64,000 nt of DNA, from positions 1 through 64,000 of the forward strand of contig LBST01000004.1 in NCBI GenBank assembly GCA_000991135.1, written 5' to 3'. The translations under genes and the position numbers were made by a program. Shown here piece by piece: positions 31,421 through 40,260 of this stretch. The stretch comes from Candidatus Roizmanbacteria bacterium GW2011_GWC1_37_12 (GTDB lineage: Bacteria > Patescibacteriota > Microgenomatia > UBA1406 > GWC2-37-13). A model generated the notes under the pieces. That model was not told the origin of the DNA, did no database searches, and saw only the letters and a list, made by a program, of their open reading frames with translations. The first letter of the stretch is position 1. Each line of letters opens with the position of its first letter.

Positions 31421-32878
31421 ATGCTCCAGAAATTTTTTAAGAAGTTCCTGTCTGTTAAACAGGATCGGGAGAATCTATTAAACACGGCCAAAAGACAGGC
31501 CGAAGAAATTGTTATCAAGGCTAGGGCGGAGGCTCTAAAATTCAAAGAGGAAGCGGAAAGAAAGGCTGGAGAGACGGCGAGTACTGCTCTGGAGGTGGAA
31601 AAAAGACTGTCGAAACGGGAAGAAATGCTTACGGAAAAAGAAAATCTGACTGCCAGGGAAAGACAGTCGGTCGCCGATACAAAAAATCACTTCGAACGCC
31701 TAAAAAAAGAACTCGAGGAAAAGAAGACCGAGATGCTTGCCAAACTCGAGAAAATCGCCAAGATGACTAAAGACGAAGCCAAGGACCTCCTCCTTCGCGG
31801 CTGGGAAGATCGCCTCAAAGAGGACATCGCCAAGAAAATAAAAGCCGCCGAGGAAGAAATTAAATCAACCGCCGACGACAAAGCCAAAAGCATTTTGGTC
31901 GACGCCATGCGCTATGGAGCGGTCGATTACACCGCCGAATATACTCTCTCTGTCATCAACCTTCCAAGCGAAGATTTTAAAGGCCGGATCATCGGCAAAG
32001 ACGGCCGCAACATCCGCGCTTTTGAAATTGCCACAGGAGTCGACGTCGATTTGGAAGAAGAAGGAGTCATCAGGCTATCTTCATTTGACGCTGCCCGCCG
32101 GGAAATTGCCCGCTTGTCACTGGAGCGGCTGATTAAAGATGGACGCATCCAGCCGCAAAGAATCGAGGAAATTGTCAAAAAAACCAAAGAGGACGTAGAT
32201 AAGGACATTTTTAGAGCCGGAGAAGACCTTGCTCATCGAGTCGGCGTCTTCAATCTGCCGGCCGAAATCACCCAGACCTTGGGCCGATTCAAATACCGTT
32301 ATTCTTACGGCCAAAATATGATTGTCCACACTCTTGAGGAAACCAAGATCGGCATTGCTTTGGCTCATGAACTCGGTACCGACGTCAACGTCGTCAAACT
32401 AGGGTGTCTTCTTCACGATATCGGCAAAGTCGTCACTGACAAAGAAGGTTCACACGTCGACCTCGGTGTTGAACTTTTGAAAAAACACCGTTTCCCTCAG
32501 CCAGTCGTCGACTGTGTTGCCGCTCACCACGAAGACATTCCTTTTCCATCGATTGAATCGATTATCGTCTACATATCAGACGCCGTATCAGGAGGCAGGC
32601 CGGGCGCCAGACACGAGGACTTTGAAGAATACTTAAAAAGAATCAAGACGATTGAAGAGGTCGCGAAAACTAAAAAAGGCGTCCGCGAAGCCTATGCCTT
32701 GCAAGCCGGGCGGGAACTGCGAGTCGTTGTCCGACCTGACGAAATCACCGACGATGAAGCCACGGTTATGGCGGAAAAAATCAGGGAAGAACTCGAGTCA
32801 AAATTCGACGTCTTTCCAGGACAGATTAAGGTAACAATAATTAGGGAAACAAGGGCGGAGGCGACGACTAAGATTTAA
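31421..32878 (+). CDS. rny: Ribonuclease Y lacking the membrane anchor
   Basis: 485 residues. RNase Y starts mRNA decay by endonucleolytic cuts. A coiled coil (about 15-150) leads to a KH domain (GRIIGKDGRNIRAFE, about residue 190) and an HD domain (HTLEE.. LLHDIGK near residue 310-330, AAHHEDI) with metal ligands intact. The usual N-terminal transmembrane helix is missing: the protein starts MLQKFFKKFLSVKQ. It would therefore be soluble, or bind the membrane only loosely through its first residues. A structured RNA precedes the gene. Confidence 0.93.
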   Translation: MLQKFFKKFLSVKQDRENLLNTAKRQAEEIVIKARAEALKFKEEAERKAGETASTALEVEKRLSKREEMLTEKENLTARERQSVADTKNHFERLKKELEEKKTEMLAKLEKIAKMTKDEAKDLLLRGWEDRLKEDIAKKIKAAEEEIKSTADDKAKSILVDAMRYGAVDYTAEYTLSVINLPSEDFKGRIIGKDGRNIRAFEIATGVDVDLEEEGVIRLSSFDAARREIARLSLERLIKDGRIQPQRIEEIVKKTKEDVDKDIFRAGEDLAHRVGVFNLPAEITQTLGRFKYRYSYGQNMIVHTLEETKIGIALAHELGTDVNVVKLGCLLHDIGKVVTDKEGSHVDLGVELLKKHRFPQPVVDCVAAHHEDIPFPSIESIIVYISDAVSGGRPGARHEDFEEYLKRIKTIEEVAKTKKGVREAYALQAGRELRVVVRPDEITDDEATVMAEKIREELESKFDVFPGQIKVTIIRETRAEATTKI

Positions 32879-32880
32879 TT

Positions 32881-33054
32881 AAAAAGCTCGATACCGAAAT
32901 TTTTTGACGCAGTGGGGACCCCTACACCCCAAAAGCGCAAAGAAATTTGGTATCTCCGCTTTTTAAAAGACGAGGCAATGTGATTTTTTCACTTTCGAGG
33001 GGACCACGAAGTGGTGAGACTCTCGTGTGATAAAAATTACGTTGCCGAGTCTTT
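32881..33054. repeat. Tandem pair of long imperfect hairpins
   Basis: Hairpin 1 (32881-32964): AAAAAGC/GCTTTTT, then GATACC/GGTATC with short internal loops, an AT arm, and an apical GTGGGGACC..CCCC part. Hairpin 2 (32966-33054): AAAGAC/GTCTTT, a GA/GA internal loop, GGCAA/TTGCC, an ATTTTT/AAAAAT arm, and an apical GAGGGGACC..CCACGAAGTGG part. They share layout and the GGGGACC apex. A reduced copy of hairpin 2 lies at 44448-44478. Probably dispersed elements or RNA structures; the first may also end rny transcription. Confidence 0.65.
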
Positions 33055-33065
33055 AACATTTGCTA

Positions 33066-33971
33066 ATGAATGAATTTAAATTAATAGACAAAATAAAAAC
33101 GATCTTAAAAAACAGAGTCATCGGGGATGACACGGCTCCGATAATCGTAGGAAATAAAACGTTAATCGTTACCAACGACATTCTTCTTGAAGGGCAACAC
33201 TTCCTAGATTACTTTCCCATTGACAATCTTGGCTGGAAAGCAATAAGCGTCAACGTCTCCGACATTGCTGCTTCCGGAGGAAAACCAAAATACGCCCTCA
33301 TCTCGCTTCTCTTGCCAAAAAGTAAAACCCATCTCGTCAAAAAAATTTATAGATCGATAGACAAAGCCTGCCGATATTATCATTGTCAAGTCATCGGCGG
33401 AAATATTACCCAGTCTGGAAAACTTGGAATTGACGTTTTTATGATTGGCGAAACAAAAAAATTTGTCGGCCGAAGAAATGCAAAGCCTGGAGACTTTGTA
33501 TATCTGACCGGTCCGATTGGCAACTCGAAAGCAGGACTGGAACTTCTGATGATGAAAAAGAATCATTATGAAGTCTTTGAAAAAAAACTGATCGAAAGAC
33601 ACCTTAAGCCAACGATTAACATCAATTCATCAGAAATAAGCCAGAATTCCACCGCTTCTGTGGACATAAGTGATGGACTGTCTTCAGATATTTTCCATAT
33701 TGCCAATATGAGCAACGTAAGAATTGATATCAACTCAAATAAAATTCCCACCACAAAAGAATTAAAAATGTTCGGAAAAAAATATAAAAAAAATTCTTTT
33801 GATTACGGATTGATTGGGGGAGAAGATTATCAAATTTTATTTACGAGCCGAAAAAAATTAAAGGAAAACCGAAACTTATATTTAATAGGAAAAGTCAATC
33901 CGGGTAAAAACGTTTATCTCGATGGAAAAAAAATAAAAAATAAAAGTTTTGATCATTTCTCCTCGTCATAA
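33066..33971 (+). CDS. thiL: Thiamine-monophosphate kinase
   Basis: About 301 residues of the AIR synthase/ThiL superfamily: IGDDTAPI (metal and ATP site), TNDILLEGQHFL, VNVSDIAASGGKPKYALISL, GGNITQSGKLGIDVFMIGE and SVDISDGLSSDIFHIA match ThiL. It phosphorylates thiamine monophosphate to the active cofactor. No thiamine synthesis genes are near, so the substrate is probably scavenged. ATG 33066 is preferred to the TTG six bases before. Confidence 0.88.
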   Translation: MNEFKLIDKIKTILKNRVIGDDTAPIIVGNKTLIVTNDILLEGQHFLDYFPIDNLGWKAISVNVSDIAASGGKPKYALISLLLPKSKTHLVKKIYRSIDKACRYYHCQVIGGNITQSGKLGIDVFMIGETKKFVGRRNAKPGDFVYLTGPIGNSKAGLELLMMKKNHYEVFEKKLIERHLKPTININSSEISQNSTASVDISDGLSSDIFHIANMSNVRIDINSNKIPTTKELKMFGKKYKKNSFDYGLIGGEDYQILFTSRKKLKENRNLYLIGKVNPGKNVYLDGKKIKNKSFDHFSSS

Positions 33972-34020
33972 AGCCCCCAAATTGATATAGATTGTTATAA
34001 TAAGATGTTTTAAATATGGA

Positions 34021-34049
34021 TTGACAGAAAGCCTAAAAACTACTATTCT
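34021..34049 (+). promoter_or_regulatory. Promoter of HU gene
   Basis: TTGACA (34021-34026), 17-bp spacer, TATTCT (34044-34049). The start codon is 63 nt further on and has a Shine-Dalgarno (GAGGTG), so in contrast to many genes here this mRNA has an ordinary leader. Confidence 0.75.
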
Positions 34050-34111
34050 GTTGTTGTTTATTCATTTTAATTAAAAATTTAAAGTCTAACGAAGGCGAGG
34101 TGAAATAAAAA

Positions 34112-34384
34112 ATGACAAAAGCAGATTTAGTCGCCCAAGTAGCAAAAAAAGCTAACCTTACCGCTAAAGCCGCTAAAGATGGCGTCTCGGTAGTATTTTC
34201 GACAATGTCCGACGCCTTGAAAAGAGGAGAGAAGGTCGTCGTCACTGGTTTTGGAACCTTTATGGTAAGAAGGAGAGCCGCCCGAAAAGGCCGCAATCCA
34301 CAAACAGGTGCTGAGATCCAAATCCCAGCCACCAAAACTCCAGGCTTTACCGCTGGTAAAAGCTTAAAAAGAATGGTCAAATAA
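34112..34384 (+). CDS. hup: HU-family DNA-binding protein
   Basis: 90 residues, the usual size. MTKADLVAQVAKKANLTAK at the start, GFGTFMVRRRAARKGRNPQTG (the beta-arm with the DNA-intercalating region) and PGFTAGKSLKRMV at the end are diagnostic. HU bends and compacts DNA. GAGGTG stands about 8 nt before ATG, and a strong terminator follows the stop. Confidence 0.97.
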   Translation: MTKADLVAQVAKKANLTAKAAKDGVSVVFSTMSDALKRGEKVVVTGFGTFMVRRRAARKGRNPQTGAEIQIPATKTPGFTAGKSLKRMVK

Positions 34385-34410
34385 AAAACTTAAAAACCTT
34401 GAATGGGTTT

Positions 34411-34443
34411 ACCAGGTACCATATGGTACCTGGTTGTTTTTTT
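34411..34443 (+). terminator. Rho-independent terminator after HU
   Basis: A perfect palindrome of 24 nt (34411-34434, arms ACCAGGTACCAT and ATGGTACCTGGT) followed by TGTTTTTTT. This is the clearest intrinsic terminator in the window. Confidence 0.9.
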
Positions 34444-34474
34444 ACCCCGAATTTTGTATACTTTGTTTTGCTCT

Positions 34475-35023
34475 ATGAAGAAAATAGGTCGATTTATCTT
34501 GATATTCCTCTTTCTCATTCTCATCCCCGCCATGGCTTATTTTGTTATGGAATCTTCAGGCGCGTCTGTCAATACACCACAGGAAAAAGTCATCTACAAC
34601 CTACCTTATCCCGGCATCCTTTCTGATCACCCCTTATATTTTGTAAAAATCATCAGGGACCGCCTGACCGAATTTCTCACTCGGGACAACGTCAAAAAAG
34701 CCCAACTCTATCTTCTTTACTCTGATAAAAGGGTCGCCATGGCTATGACCCTCGCTAAAAAAGGCAAGAGCCAACCGGCGATCGAGGCTTTTTCCAAAGG
34801 AGAGAAATATTTCTTAAAAATCCCTGATTTATTAAGGGCGGCAAAAGAACAAGGTGGACCGGCACCGTCGAGTTTTGTCGAAACATTAAAACTATCTAAT
34901 GCCAAGCACACCGAGCTTATTGGAGAGCTGATGAAAACCCTTCCCGAAGGCAATCAATCTGGTATCAACGGACTCCTCAAATTGAATTTAGAAATAAAAA
35001 AACTGCTCGAGACACTCCCATAA
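34475..35023 (+). CDS. Secreted DUF5667-like protein
   Basis: About 182 residues. An N-terminal signal anchor (residues 3-23) is followed by LPYPGILSDHPLYFVKIIRDRL, the start of a DUF5667 domain, and helices AQLYLLYSDKRVAMAM. The family is frequent in CPR and actinobacterial exported proteins and has no known function. ATG 34475 is chosen at the signal peptide; the frame upstream passes through the HU terminator and cannot be coding. The 3' end overlaps the convergent O-antigen ligase gene by 70 nt. Confidence 0.75.
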   Translation: MKKIGRFILIFLFLILIPAMAYFVMESSGASVNTPQEKVIYNLPYPGILSDHPLYFVKIIRDRLTEFLTRDNVKKAQLYLLYSDKRVAMAMTLAKKGKSQPAIEAFSKGEKYFLKIPDLLRAAKEQGGPAPSSFVETLKLSNAKHTELIGELMKTLPEGNQSGINGLLKLNLEIKKLLETLP

Positions 35024-36201
35024 ACTAAAGCCAACAGAAGAAAATTTTGCTCCAGCGTCAGCCAATAGTGGTCGAAGAATCCTGTCAAGACAACCGCCAA
35101 AACAATATAAGAATTTACTTTGATTAAACGTTTAATTAAAGTAAAAATTAACAACAGTATTATTCCTCCGATAATGACTCCAGATTCGCTGAAAAAAAGC
35201 AGGAAAATATTGTGTACCGGCTGATTAAAAAAAAGGGGATATTTGGAGATGTACTCCGCTTGAGCAATCAAATAATTTCCTAAACCAACTCCGAAAAACG
35301 CCTTATTAGATAATATGTTGAACGAGTTCTTGATAAGCTCGAGCCGTTTTTCAATTGTCAAAGGATCGGTCGTCACCTGAAGAAAGATTAGCGAAACAAC
35401 TAGCGGGACAATTATCCTGGTTATTTTGCAGATACGGCATTTAATACCAGTATTTAGTATTAAGTATGAAGTATTTAGTATCAAAAAAATCAAAATTGCC
35501 GCTTTGGAAAAACTAATAAATACCAGCCCTGTCAAAATAAAAAGCAGGGAGTATTTTAAGACAAAATGTTTATTGAATTTCTTATTGGTTAAGACAAAAA
35601 AATACAAAAGCAAGAAAAACCCTGAAAGAGAATTTGGGTGGGAGAAGGTCCCATAGGGCCGTAAAAACTCTATTCCCTGAAACGCCGCTTTGGCAATCCC
35701 GGGTGTCGACAGACTAAAAAGCCTCTCGCCGAAAAAATAGAAAATCCCTTGGATAGAGTGTTTGGAAATCAATTGAAGAGCCGCTAAAATTAATTGAAAA
35801 CTACTGGTTAATAAGAGAATTATTAACAACAGCTTTTCTTTGATTATCTTAAATAATTGCCGGCCTAAAGAAAAAACTATTAGAAACTCGACAATTCTTA
35901 TCAGTTGGTAAAAAGCAGTCAATTGATTTTTTGCCAATAATGAATTAATCAATAATAACCCTAATCCAAGAAGAACATTTTTGTTTTTAAAAAAATTAAT
36001 AACAGCTTTAAAATTGAAAAGAAAAAGTAAAAAGATAATAATGTCAGTTAAATAAATAGTCGGAGAAAGATAATCGACTCTAACGCCGTTTATATAGGAA
36101 AATGGAGGAAAAAAATGCTTGCCAAGTTGTGTTGGCAAAAGAAAGAGAAAAAAAGAGAATAAAATGATGTTAAAAAAGCTTTTGTTGGGTTGTTTTTTCA
36201 T
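34954..36201 (-). CDS. O-antigen ligase/polymerase (Wzy_C) family membrane protein
   Basis: About 415 residues with some eleven hydrophobic helices. The Wzy_C hallmark is GTFSHPNSLSGFFLLLYFF near residue 190 and, near the end, a loop with GVGLGNYLIAQAEY and PVHNIFLLFFSESGVIIGG (His in the H-N-x-F loop). Such enzymes join or polymerise surface glycans on the outer face of the membrane. About residues 240-253 (LILNTSYLILNTG) are encoded by an AT repeat (35441-35481). The gene overlaps the EndoQ stop; ATG 36216 is another possible start. Confidence 0.85.
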   Translation of the reverse strand: MKKQPNKSFFNIILFSFFLFLLPTQLGKHFFPPFSYINGVRVDYLSPTIYLTDIIIFLLFLFNFKAVINFFKNKNVLLGLGLLLINSLLAKNQLTAFYQLIRIVEFLIVFSLGRQLFKIIKEKLLLIILLLTSSFQLILAALQLISKHSIQGIFYFFGERLFSLSTPGIAKAAFQGIEFLRPYGTFSHPNSLSGFFLLLYFFVLTNKKFNKHFVLKYSLLFILTGLVFISFSKAAILIFLILNTSYLILNTGIKCRICKITRIIVPLVVSLIFLQVTTDPLTIEKRLELIKNSFNILSNKAFFGVGLGNYLIAQAEYISKYPLFFNQPVHNIFLLFFSESGVIIGGIILLLIFTLIKRLIKVNSYIVLAVVLTGFFDHYWLTLEQNFLLLALVYGSVSSSFFISKFNLRSPLIPD

Positions 36202-37501
36202 TTTTATTTTCTTCATCTTCTTTAAAAATCTTCACCTTGCCAAAAACCCCGTCGTAGCCCGGGTCGACGAATACCTTTCTTTCTCTGACAATCTCAACCG
36301 CCTGCTTTAATTTTTCTCCTCCTAACCTCTCAATCTCCTCATAGGTTTTTTTAAGTAGAATATCAAATTCTGCTGCCTCTAACGTCAACCTCTCATATTC
36401 TTTTTGGGCTTTTGTCAGAGAATGATCATTTAACTCTAATAAAATCTCAAGTAGCGGGATCATCGATACGAAAGGTCGCCTTGTTTTTTCCTTGTCATAA
36501 ACAAACGTTAATCCGACTTTATTTTTCATCAACAAAAGATCTTCCGGCCCGAGAAGTTTTTCCGAAAGGTCAAGGACGCGGTTTTCCACGCCGACTGTTA
36601 AGGGTCGGCCACAAACAGGACAGATCGAGCCTTTTTCTTTTATCTCGCGGGCATTATAACGAATGCTGCAGACGCGGTGACCAGACCAATGATACTTTCC
36701 TTCTTCGGGAAAAAATTCAATGGTAAAACCTATTTTTAGTTTTCCTTCCCGGTCTTGTTTGATGGCGCCGGTGATATCATTATAGGTGAAATGGGTCTCA
36801 TGGGTCTTATTAGACTCATTGGAAACAAACACTGTCGCTTCGCGGCCTAATTTCGGCCCGGAATGGGCATCGGAAAAAGAAACAATCGACCGGTTTTTCA
36901 GTTCTTTTATCTGCCAGTTCATGATCGGATCAGAACTTAAGCCTGTTTCAATCGCATAAATATGTCTTGCCTCATCACCAAAACATTCACTCAACGAATC
37001 AAATCCGCTCTTGGAGCCAAAGACAGCAAACCAAGGCGTCCAGGCATGGGCGGGGATAAACAAAACTCTTTCGTCAATCTCCAATACCAATTTCAATAAG
37101 TCGACCGAAGAAATTCCCACAATCGGCCGGCCGTCAGCCATCAGTTTGCATCCCCGGGTATTTAATTCTTTGATTATTTTCTCGCAGGTTTCAATTGACG
37201 GAGAAAAAATCAGATTGTGGACGCGCCTCACCTGACCGCCCTGCGAATAGATACTGGAAATTTCTGTCGACAACAAGAAATTTGTTTCTCCTGGTCGATC
37301 TTTCAACGTAAAAATGCCGGAACTGGTTTCTTTTAAACTATCTTTGATTGACCGAAACCACAAAGGATGAGTCCAGTCTCCTGTAGCTACTAACTGGATT
37401 CCTTTTAACTTCGACCAGCGGGAAATTTCCGGAAGAGTCATGTTGGGCGACACCGCCCGCGAATAACGGGAGTGAAGCTGTAAATCAGCGATTATTTGCA
37501 T
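36170..37501 (-). CDS. Endonuclease Q (PHP domain)
   Basis: 443 residues. A PHP metal site begins IIADLQLHSRYSRAVSPNM, then VATGDWTHP, LLSTEISSIYSQGG, FIPAHAWTPWFAVFGSKSGF and IVSFSDAHSGPKLGREATVF, all typical of EndoQ. A C-terminal zinc finger (RVCSIRYNA.. CPVCGRPLT) follows. EndoQ cuts DNA 5' to deaminated bases (uracil, hypoxanthine) and abasic sites. It is mainly archaeal with a patchy bacterial spread, so transfer is possible. TATAAT 6 nt before ATG 37501 predicts a leaderless mRNA. Confidence 0.92.
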   Translation of the reverse strand: MQIIADLQLHSRYSRAVSPNMTLPEISRWSKLKGIQLVATGDWTHPLWFRSIKDSLKETSSGIFTLKDRPGETNFLLSTEISSIYSQGGQVRRVHNLIFSPSIETCEKIIKELNTRGCKLMADGRPIVGISSVDLLKLVLEIDERVLFIPAHAWTPWFAVFGSKSGFDSLSECFGDEARHIYAIETGLSSDPIMNWQIKELKNRSIVSFSDAHSGPKLGREATVFVSNESNKTHETHFTYNDITGAIKQDREGKLKIGFTIEFFPEEGKYHWSGHRVCSIRYNAREIKEKGSICPVCGRPLTVGVENRVLDLSEKLLGPEDLLLMKNKVGLTFVYDKEKTRRPFVSMIPLLEILLELNDHSLTKAQKEYERLTLEAAEFDILLKKTYEEIERLGGEKLKQAVEIVRERKVFVDPGYDGVFGKVKIFKEDEENKNEKTTQQKLF

Positions 37502-37508
37502 ATTGTTA

Positions 37509-38789
37509 TTATATGAAAAGATAGAAAAAAATTAATAGATTCACAGCTGAAAGGCTTCTATATATTAATGGATTGTCAATGAATTTGAAAACAAACGGAA
37601 TGTAGGGGACTGCCCAGCTATGATAATGATTTAAAAATGCCAAAACAGATAGTAAATAAAAATGCTTCAGATATTGTCTTCTATGAATTGCCAGCACTAA
37701 TAAAAAAGGCAGTGGTAAAAGAAAATACCTCTCGTGCATTTTTGTCAAGAAAAGTACCGAAACCAATGAAGAAAAAAACAATCCCAACAAAACCGTCTCT
37801 GTTTTGATTTTAGATTTTATCAAACGAGACAAAACAATCAGAAAAAATAATCCTGTTAGTAAATATCCCCATGCTCTATAGGAAAGATTAAAAATGAAGG
37901 GTGCTGTATCCAAAACTGCTTTTTTTAAATCGATAAAAATCAGCCAAAAATTAAAAGCACCGTTGGTTACAAAGGGAAGGCTTTGAGCAGAGATGATTTT
38001 CTGCCAGTAAATAAAATACGGAGCCAACAAATCACTTCTTTTTAAGAAGGGCAAAAAAGACAACCAAAAAACCAGATTGGAAATGAGCAAGGTTTTGATA
38101 GATTTTCGCCAACCAAACTTTTTCAAAAATATCAGTCCATAGACCGGAAAAAATACTAATGATGTCGGCTTAACTAAGAGGCTTAAGGTAAAAAAGACTC
38201 CGCTCCAATTATTTTTTTTTGTAAATAAAAGAAAATAAAAGGAAATCATAACAAAAAACAAAGGAATGACGTCGATCTGGCCCCAAAGGCTGCTGTTATA
38301 GATAAAGACAGGATTGAATAAAATCAAAGAAGCGGTTAACAGGACTAAGTTTTTATTCTTGGGGGTTATTTCTTTCGCAAAAAGAACCAACATCCAGGCT
38401 AATCCCAAATCAGAAAGAACTGCTGGCAATTTCAGCATGGCTGCCAAAAATAACCTCTTGTCAATGCTCTCCAAAAACGAGACAAAGTTTGAAGGAAAAA
38501 ACGGAATGTTAATATTCAACCACCAAAAAAAATCAAAGATAACTTTCGGCAAAGGATAAAAAAGATAAAAAATAAAAAGCGAAAGAGGAGGATAGTTTGG
38601 ATAAAGGACGGCAAATTTCTCTGACGAAGGTCTGCTGAAAAAATCCAGAAAACCCCGCTCGTGCAGGTCTTTTGCCCAGACAATATGATTGTTGACGTCA
38701 AAACTATAATTTCCAAAAATAAAAAACAAACGAACTATGAGTCCCAAAAGAAAAGTAAACAGAAGCAAATGCTTTTTTGTGAAGCGCAT
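37509..38789 (-). CDS. GT-C family membrane mannosyltransferase-like protein
   Basis: 426 residues with about ten membrane helices. The first external loop has an acidic pair (SFDVNNHIVWAKDLHERGF), and later LLVKPTSLVFFPVYGLIF and KMHERYFLLPLPF appear, as in GT39/GT87-type polyprenyl-phosphate-sugar dependent transferases. It would move a sugar to an acceptor outside the cell. The divergent GT-C gene shares a 25-bp promoter gap with it. The substrate is unknown. Confidence 0.8.
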   Translation of the reverse strand: MRFTKKHLLLFTFLLGLIVRLFFIFGNYSFDVNNHIVWAKDLHERGFLDFFSRPSSEKFAVLYPNYPPLSLFIFYLFYPLPKVIFDFFWWLNINIPFFPSNFVSFLESIDKRLFLAAMLKLPAVLSDLGLAWMLVLFAKEITPKNKNLVLLTASLILFNPVFIYNSSLWGQIDVIPLFFVMISFYFLLFTKKNNWSGVFFTLSLLVKPTSLVFFPVYGLIFLKKFGWRKSIKTLLISNLVFWLSFLPFLKRSDLLAPYFIYWQKIISAQSLPFVTNGAFNFWLIFIDLKKAVLDTAPFIFNLSYRAWGYLLTGLFFLIVLSRLIKSKIKTETVLLGLFFSSLVSVLFLTKMHERYFLLPLPFLLVLAIHRRQYLKHFYLLSVLAFLNHYHSWAVPYIPFVFKFIDNPLIYRSLSAVNLLIFFYLFI

Positions 38790-38814
38790 AAGATATATTG
38801 TATATAATCTACTT
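38790..38814. promoter_or_regulatory. 25-bp divergent promoter of two GT-C genes
   Basis: Plus strand: TATAAT (38803-38808), 6 nt, ATG 38815. Minus strand: TACAAT about 7 nt before ATG 38789. The two -10 elements overlap within TATATACAATATAT, so only one direction can be served at a time and neither mRNA has room for a leader. Confidence 0.65.
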
Positions 38815-40260
38815 ATGAAGAGCAGGAAAAATCTCTTTCTTTTATTTTTTGTTCTTGTCCTGGCTGCTTTTCTTCGTTTTTATAAAATAGAAAACCTGGC
38901 GATTTTTTTGTCCGACCAAGCATCTGACTCAACTAAGGTTTTTGAGATGATGCGCGGACGTTTTACTCTTCTTGGCCCGATCACATCAGTCGGAGGATTT
39001 TACAACGGACCGATTGTTTATTACTTGATGCTTCCTTTTTATTGGATATTGAAAGGTGGACCGGTGAGCGGTACTGTTTTCCAGACAGTTCTTCAAATCG
39101 CTACGATTCCTTTTATATTTCTTCTTGGCAAGAAACTAAAAAATGAAACTGTTGGATTGATTGCTTCATTCCTATTTGCCATTTCACCCCTGATGATTGA
39201 CTACTCACGAGCCGGCTTCAACGCCCATCCGGCAATCTTTTTTTCAACATTAATACTTTATGTTTTGTTTCTTTTGAAGGAAAATTTTTCTTTATTAAAA
39301 GGTGTTCTTCTTGGAATTTTCATTGGTTTTATTCTCCAGATGCACTACATGACTATCTCCATTCTTTTATTTGTTTTTTTATATCCTTTGATTTTCCAGA
39401 AAAAGCTTTTTAACTTTAGGTATTACCTGACAATAATTACTGGAATAATAATCGGCCTGTCTCCGTTTTTATTGTTCGAATTAAGACACCAGTTCTTAAA
39501 TATCAATCTGTTTTTAAAATATTTCTTTTCCGAAAAAACTTCTTCTTGGTCTTTTATCCCTGCTTTTAAAATCTGGCCGGAAACGATTAATGAACTTTTG
39601 TTTGGTAATTATTTTATCGCTATTGCCATCGTCGTCTATATTTTAAAAACCTTTTTCTACATAAAAAATAAAGAAACAAAACCTTATCTATTGTTTTTTC
39701 TCTGCATTTTTCTAATCAGTCTGATCTATGGAAAACCGCTGCAAAAACACTACATAATTGCCTTTCACACATCATTGATCCTTTTGTTTTCCTTAGCTGT
39801 CGAGTCCACATTGTCATTCTGGCAATCCCGACTAAGTCGGGAGCGTCCAGAATCGTTGTTGGTTTTTGTTTTATGTTTTCTGATTTTTTTTATTAACCTT
39901 CCCCGTTTAAATCTGGAAAAATCCAGACACCCGCTCCAGAGAGGAATGGCGGTCGCTGATTTTAGAAAAGCCGCCAAGATAATTAACGAGGATAATAAAG
40001 AAGTCTACAACGTCGCCATGCATACCCAAGGAGACAACCGGGCCATGCCCCTTCGCTACATGCTTTTATTATTAAACGAGAAGCCTCTTGATTATGAGCA
40101 CTACGGCGAAGCCGAAGAGCTATATTTTTTAATTCCTAAAACCGAAAAAATAGAAATCCAAACCATGTGGGAATACACATCGTTTGGTTCGTCAAATGTT
40201 GTTAATAAATGGGAGATAAATGAAGAATACTTTCTTTATAAACTTGATAAACTTATTTAA
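38815..40260 (+). CDS. GT39-like (PMT/ArnT) membrane glycosyltransferase
   Basis: About 481 residues, ten or more membrane helices. The first external loop carries FLSDQASDSTKVFEMM (Asp pair as in PMT/ArnT), followed by RGRFTLLGPITSVGGFYNGPIVYY and AGFNAHPAIFFSTLIL. It probably uses a polyprenyl-phosphate sugar, perhaps made by the GT2 at 8501. Codons about 333-347 (LSFWQSRLSRERPES) come from a palindromic repeat inserted in frame at 39811-39855. ATG 38815 is preferred because of the TATAAT box 6 nt upstream. Confidence 0.8.
   Translation: MKSRKNLFLLFFVLVLAAFLRFYKIENLAIFLSDQASDSTKVFEMMRGRFTLLGPITSVGGFYNGPIVYYLMLPFYWILKGGPVSGTVFQTVLQIATIPFIFLLGKKLKNETVGLIASFLFAISPLMIDYSRAGFNAHPAIFFSTLILYVLFLLKENFSLLKGVLLGIFIGFILQMHYMTISILLFVFLYPLIFQKKLFNFRYYLTIITGIIIGLSPFLLFELRHQFLNINLFLKYFFSEKTSSWSFIPAFKIWPETINELLFGNYFIAIAIVVYILKTFFYIKNKETKPYLLFFLCIFLISLIYGKPLQKHYIIAFHTSLILLFSLAVESTLSFWQSRLSRERPESLLVFVLCFLIFFINLPRLNLEKSRHPLQRGMAVADFRKAAKIINEDNKEVYNVAMHTQGDNRAMPLRYMLLLLNEKPLDYEHYGEAEELYFLIPKTEKIEIQTMWEYTSFGSSNVVNKWEINEEYFLYKLDKLI
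39811..39855 (+). repeat. In-frame double-stem palindrome inside GT39 gene
   Basis: ATTCTGG and CCAGAAT form an outer 7-bp stem, TCCCGACT and AGTCGGGA an inner 8-bp stem. The inner palindrome ATCCCGACTAAGTCGGGA is identical to the variable stem of the cobalamin riboswitch (23350-23367, minus strand). Confidence 0.8.

Noticed and set aside
34411-34434. Palindrome after HU as a protein-binding site
   Set aside because: The T run directly behind it makes an intrinsic terminator the better reading.
34403-34474. N-terminal extension of the DUF5667-like protein
   Set aside because: The extension reads through the strong intrinsic terminator of the HU gene.
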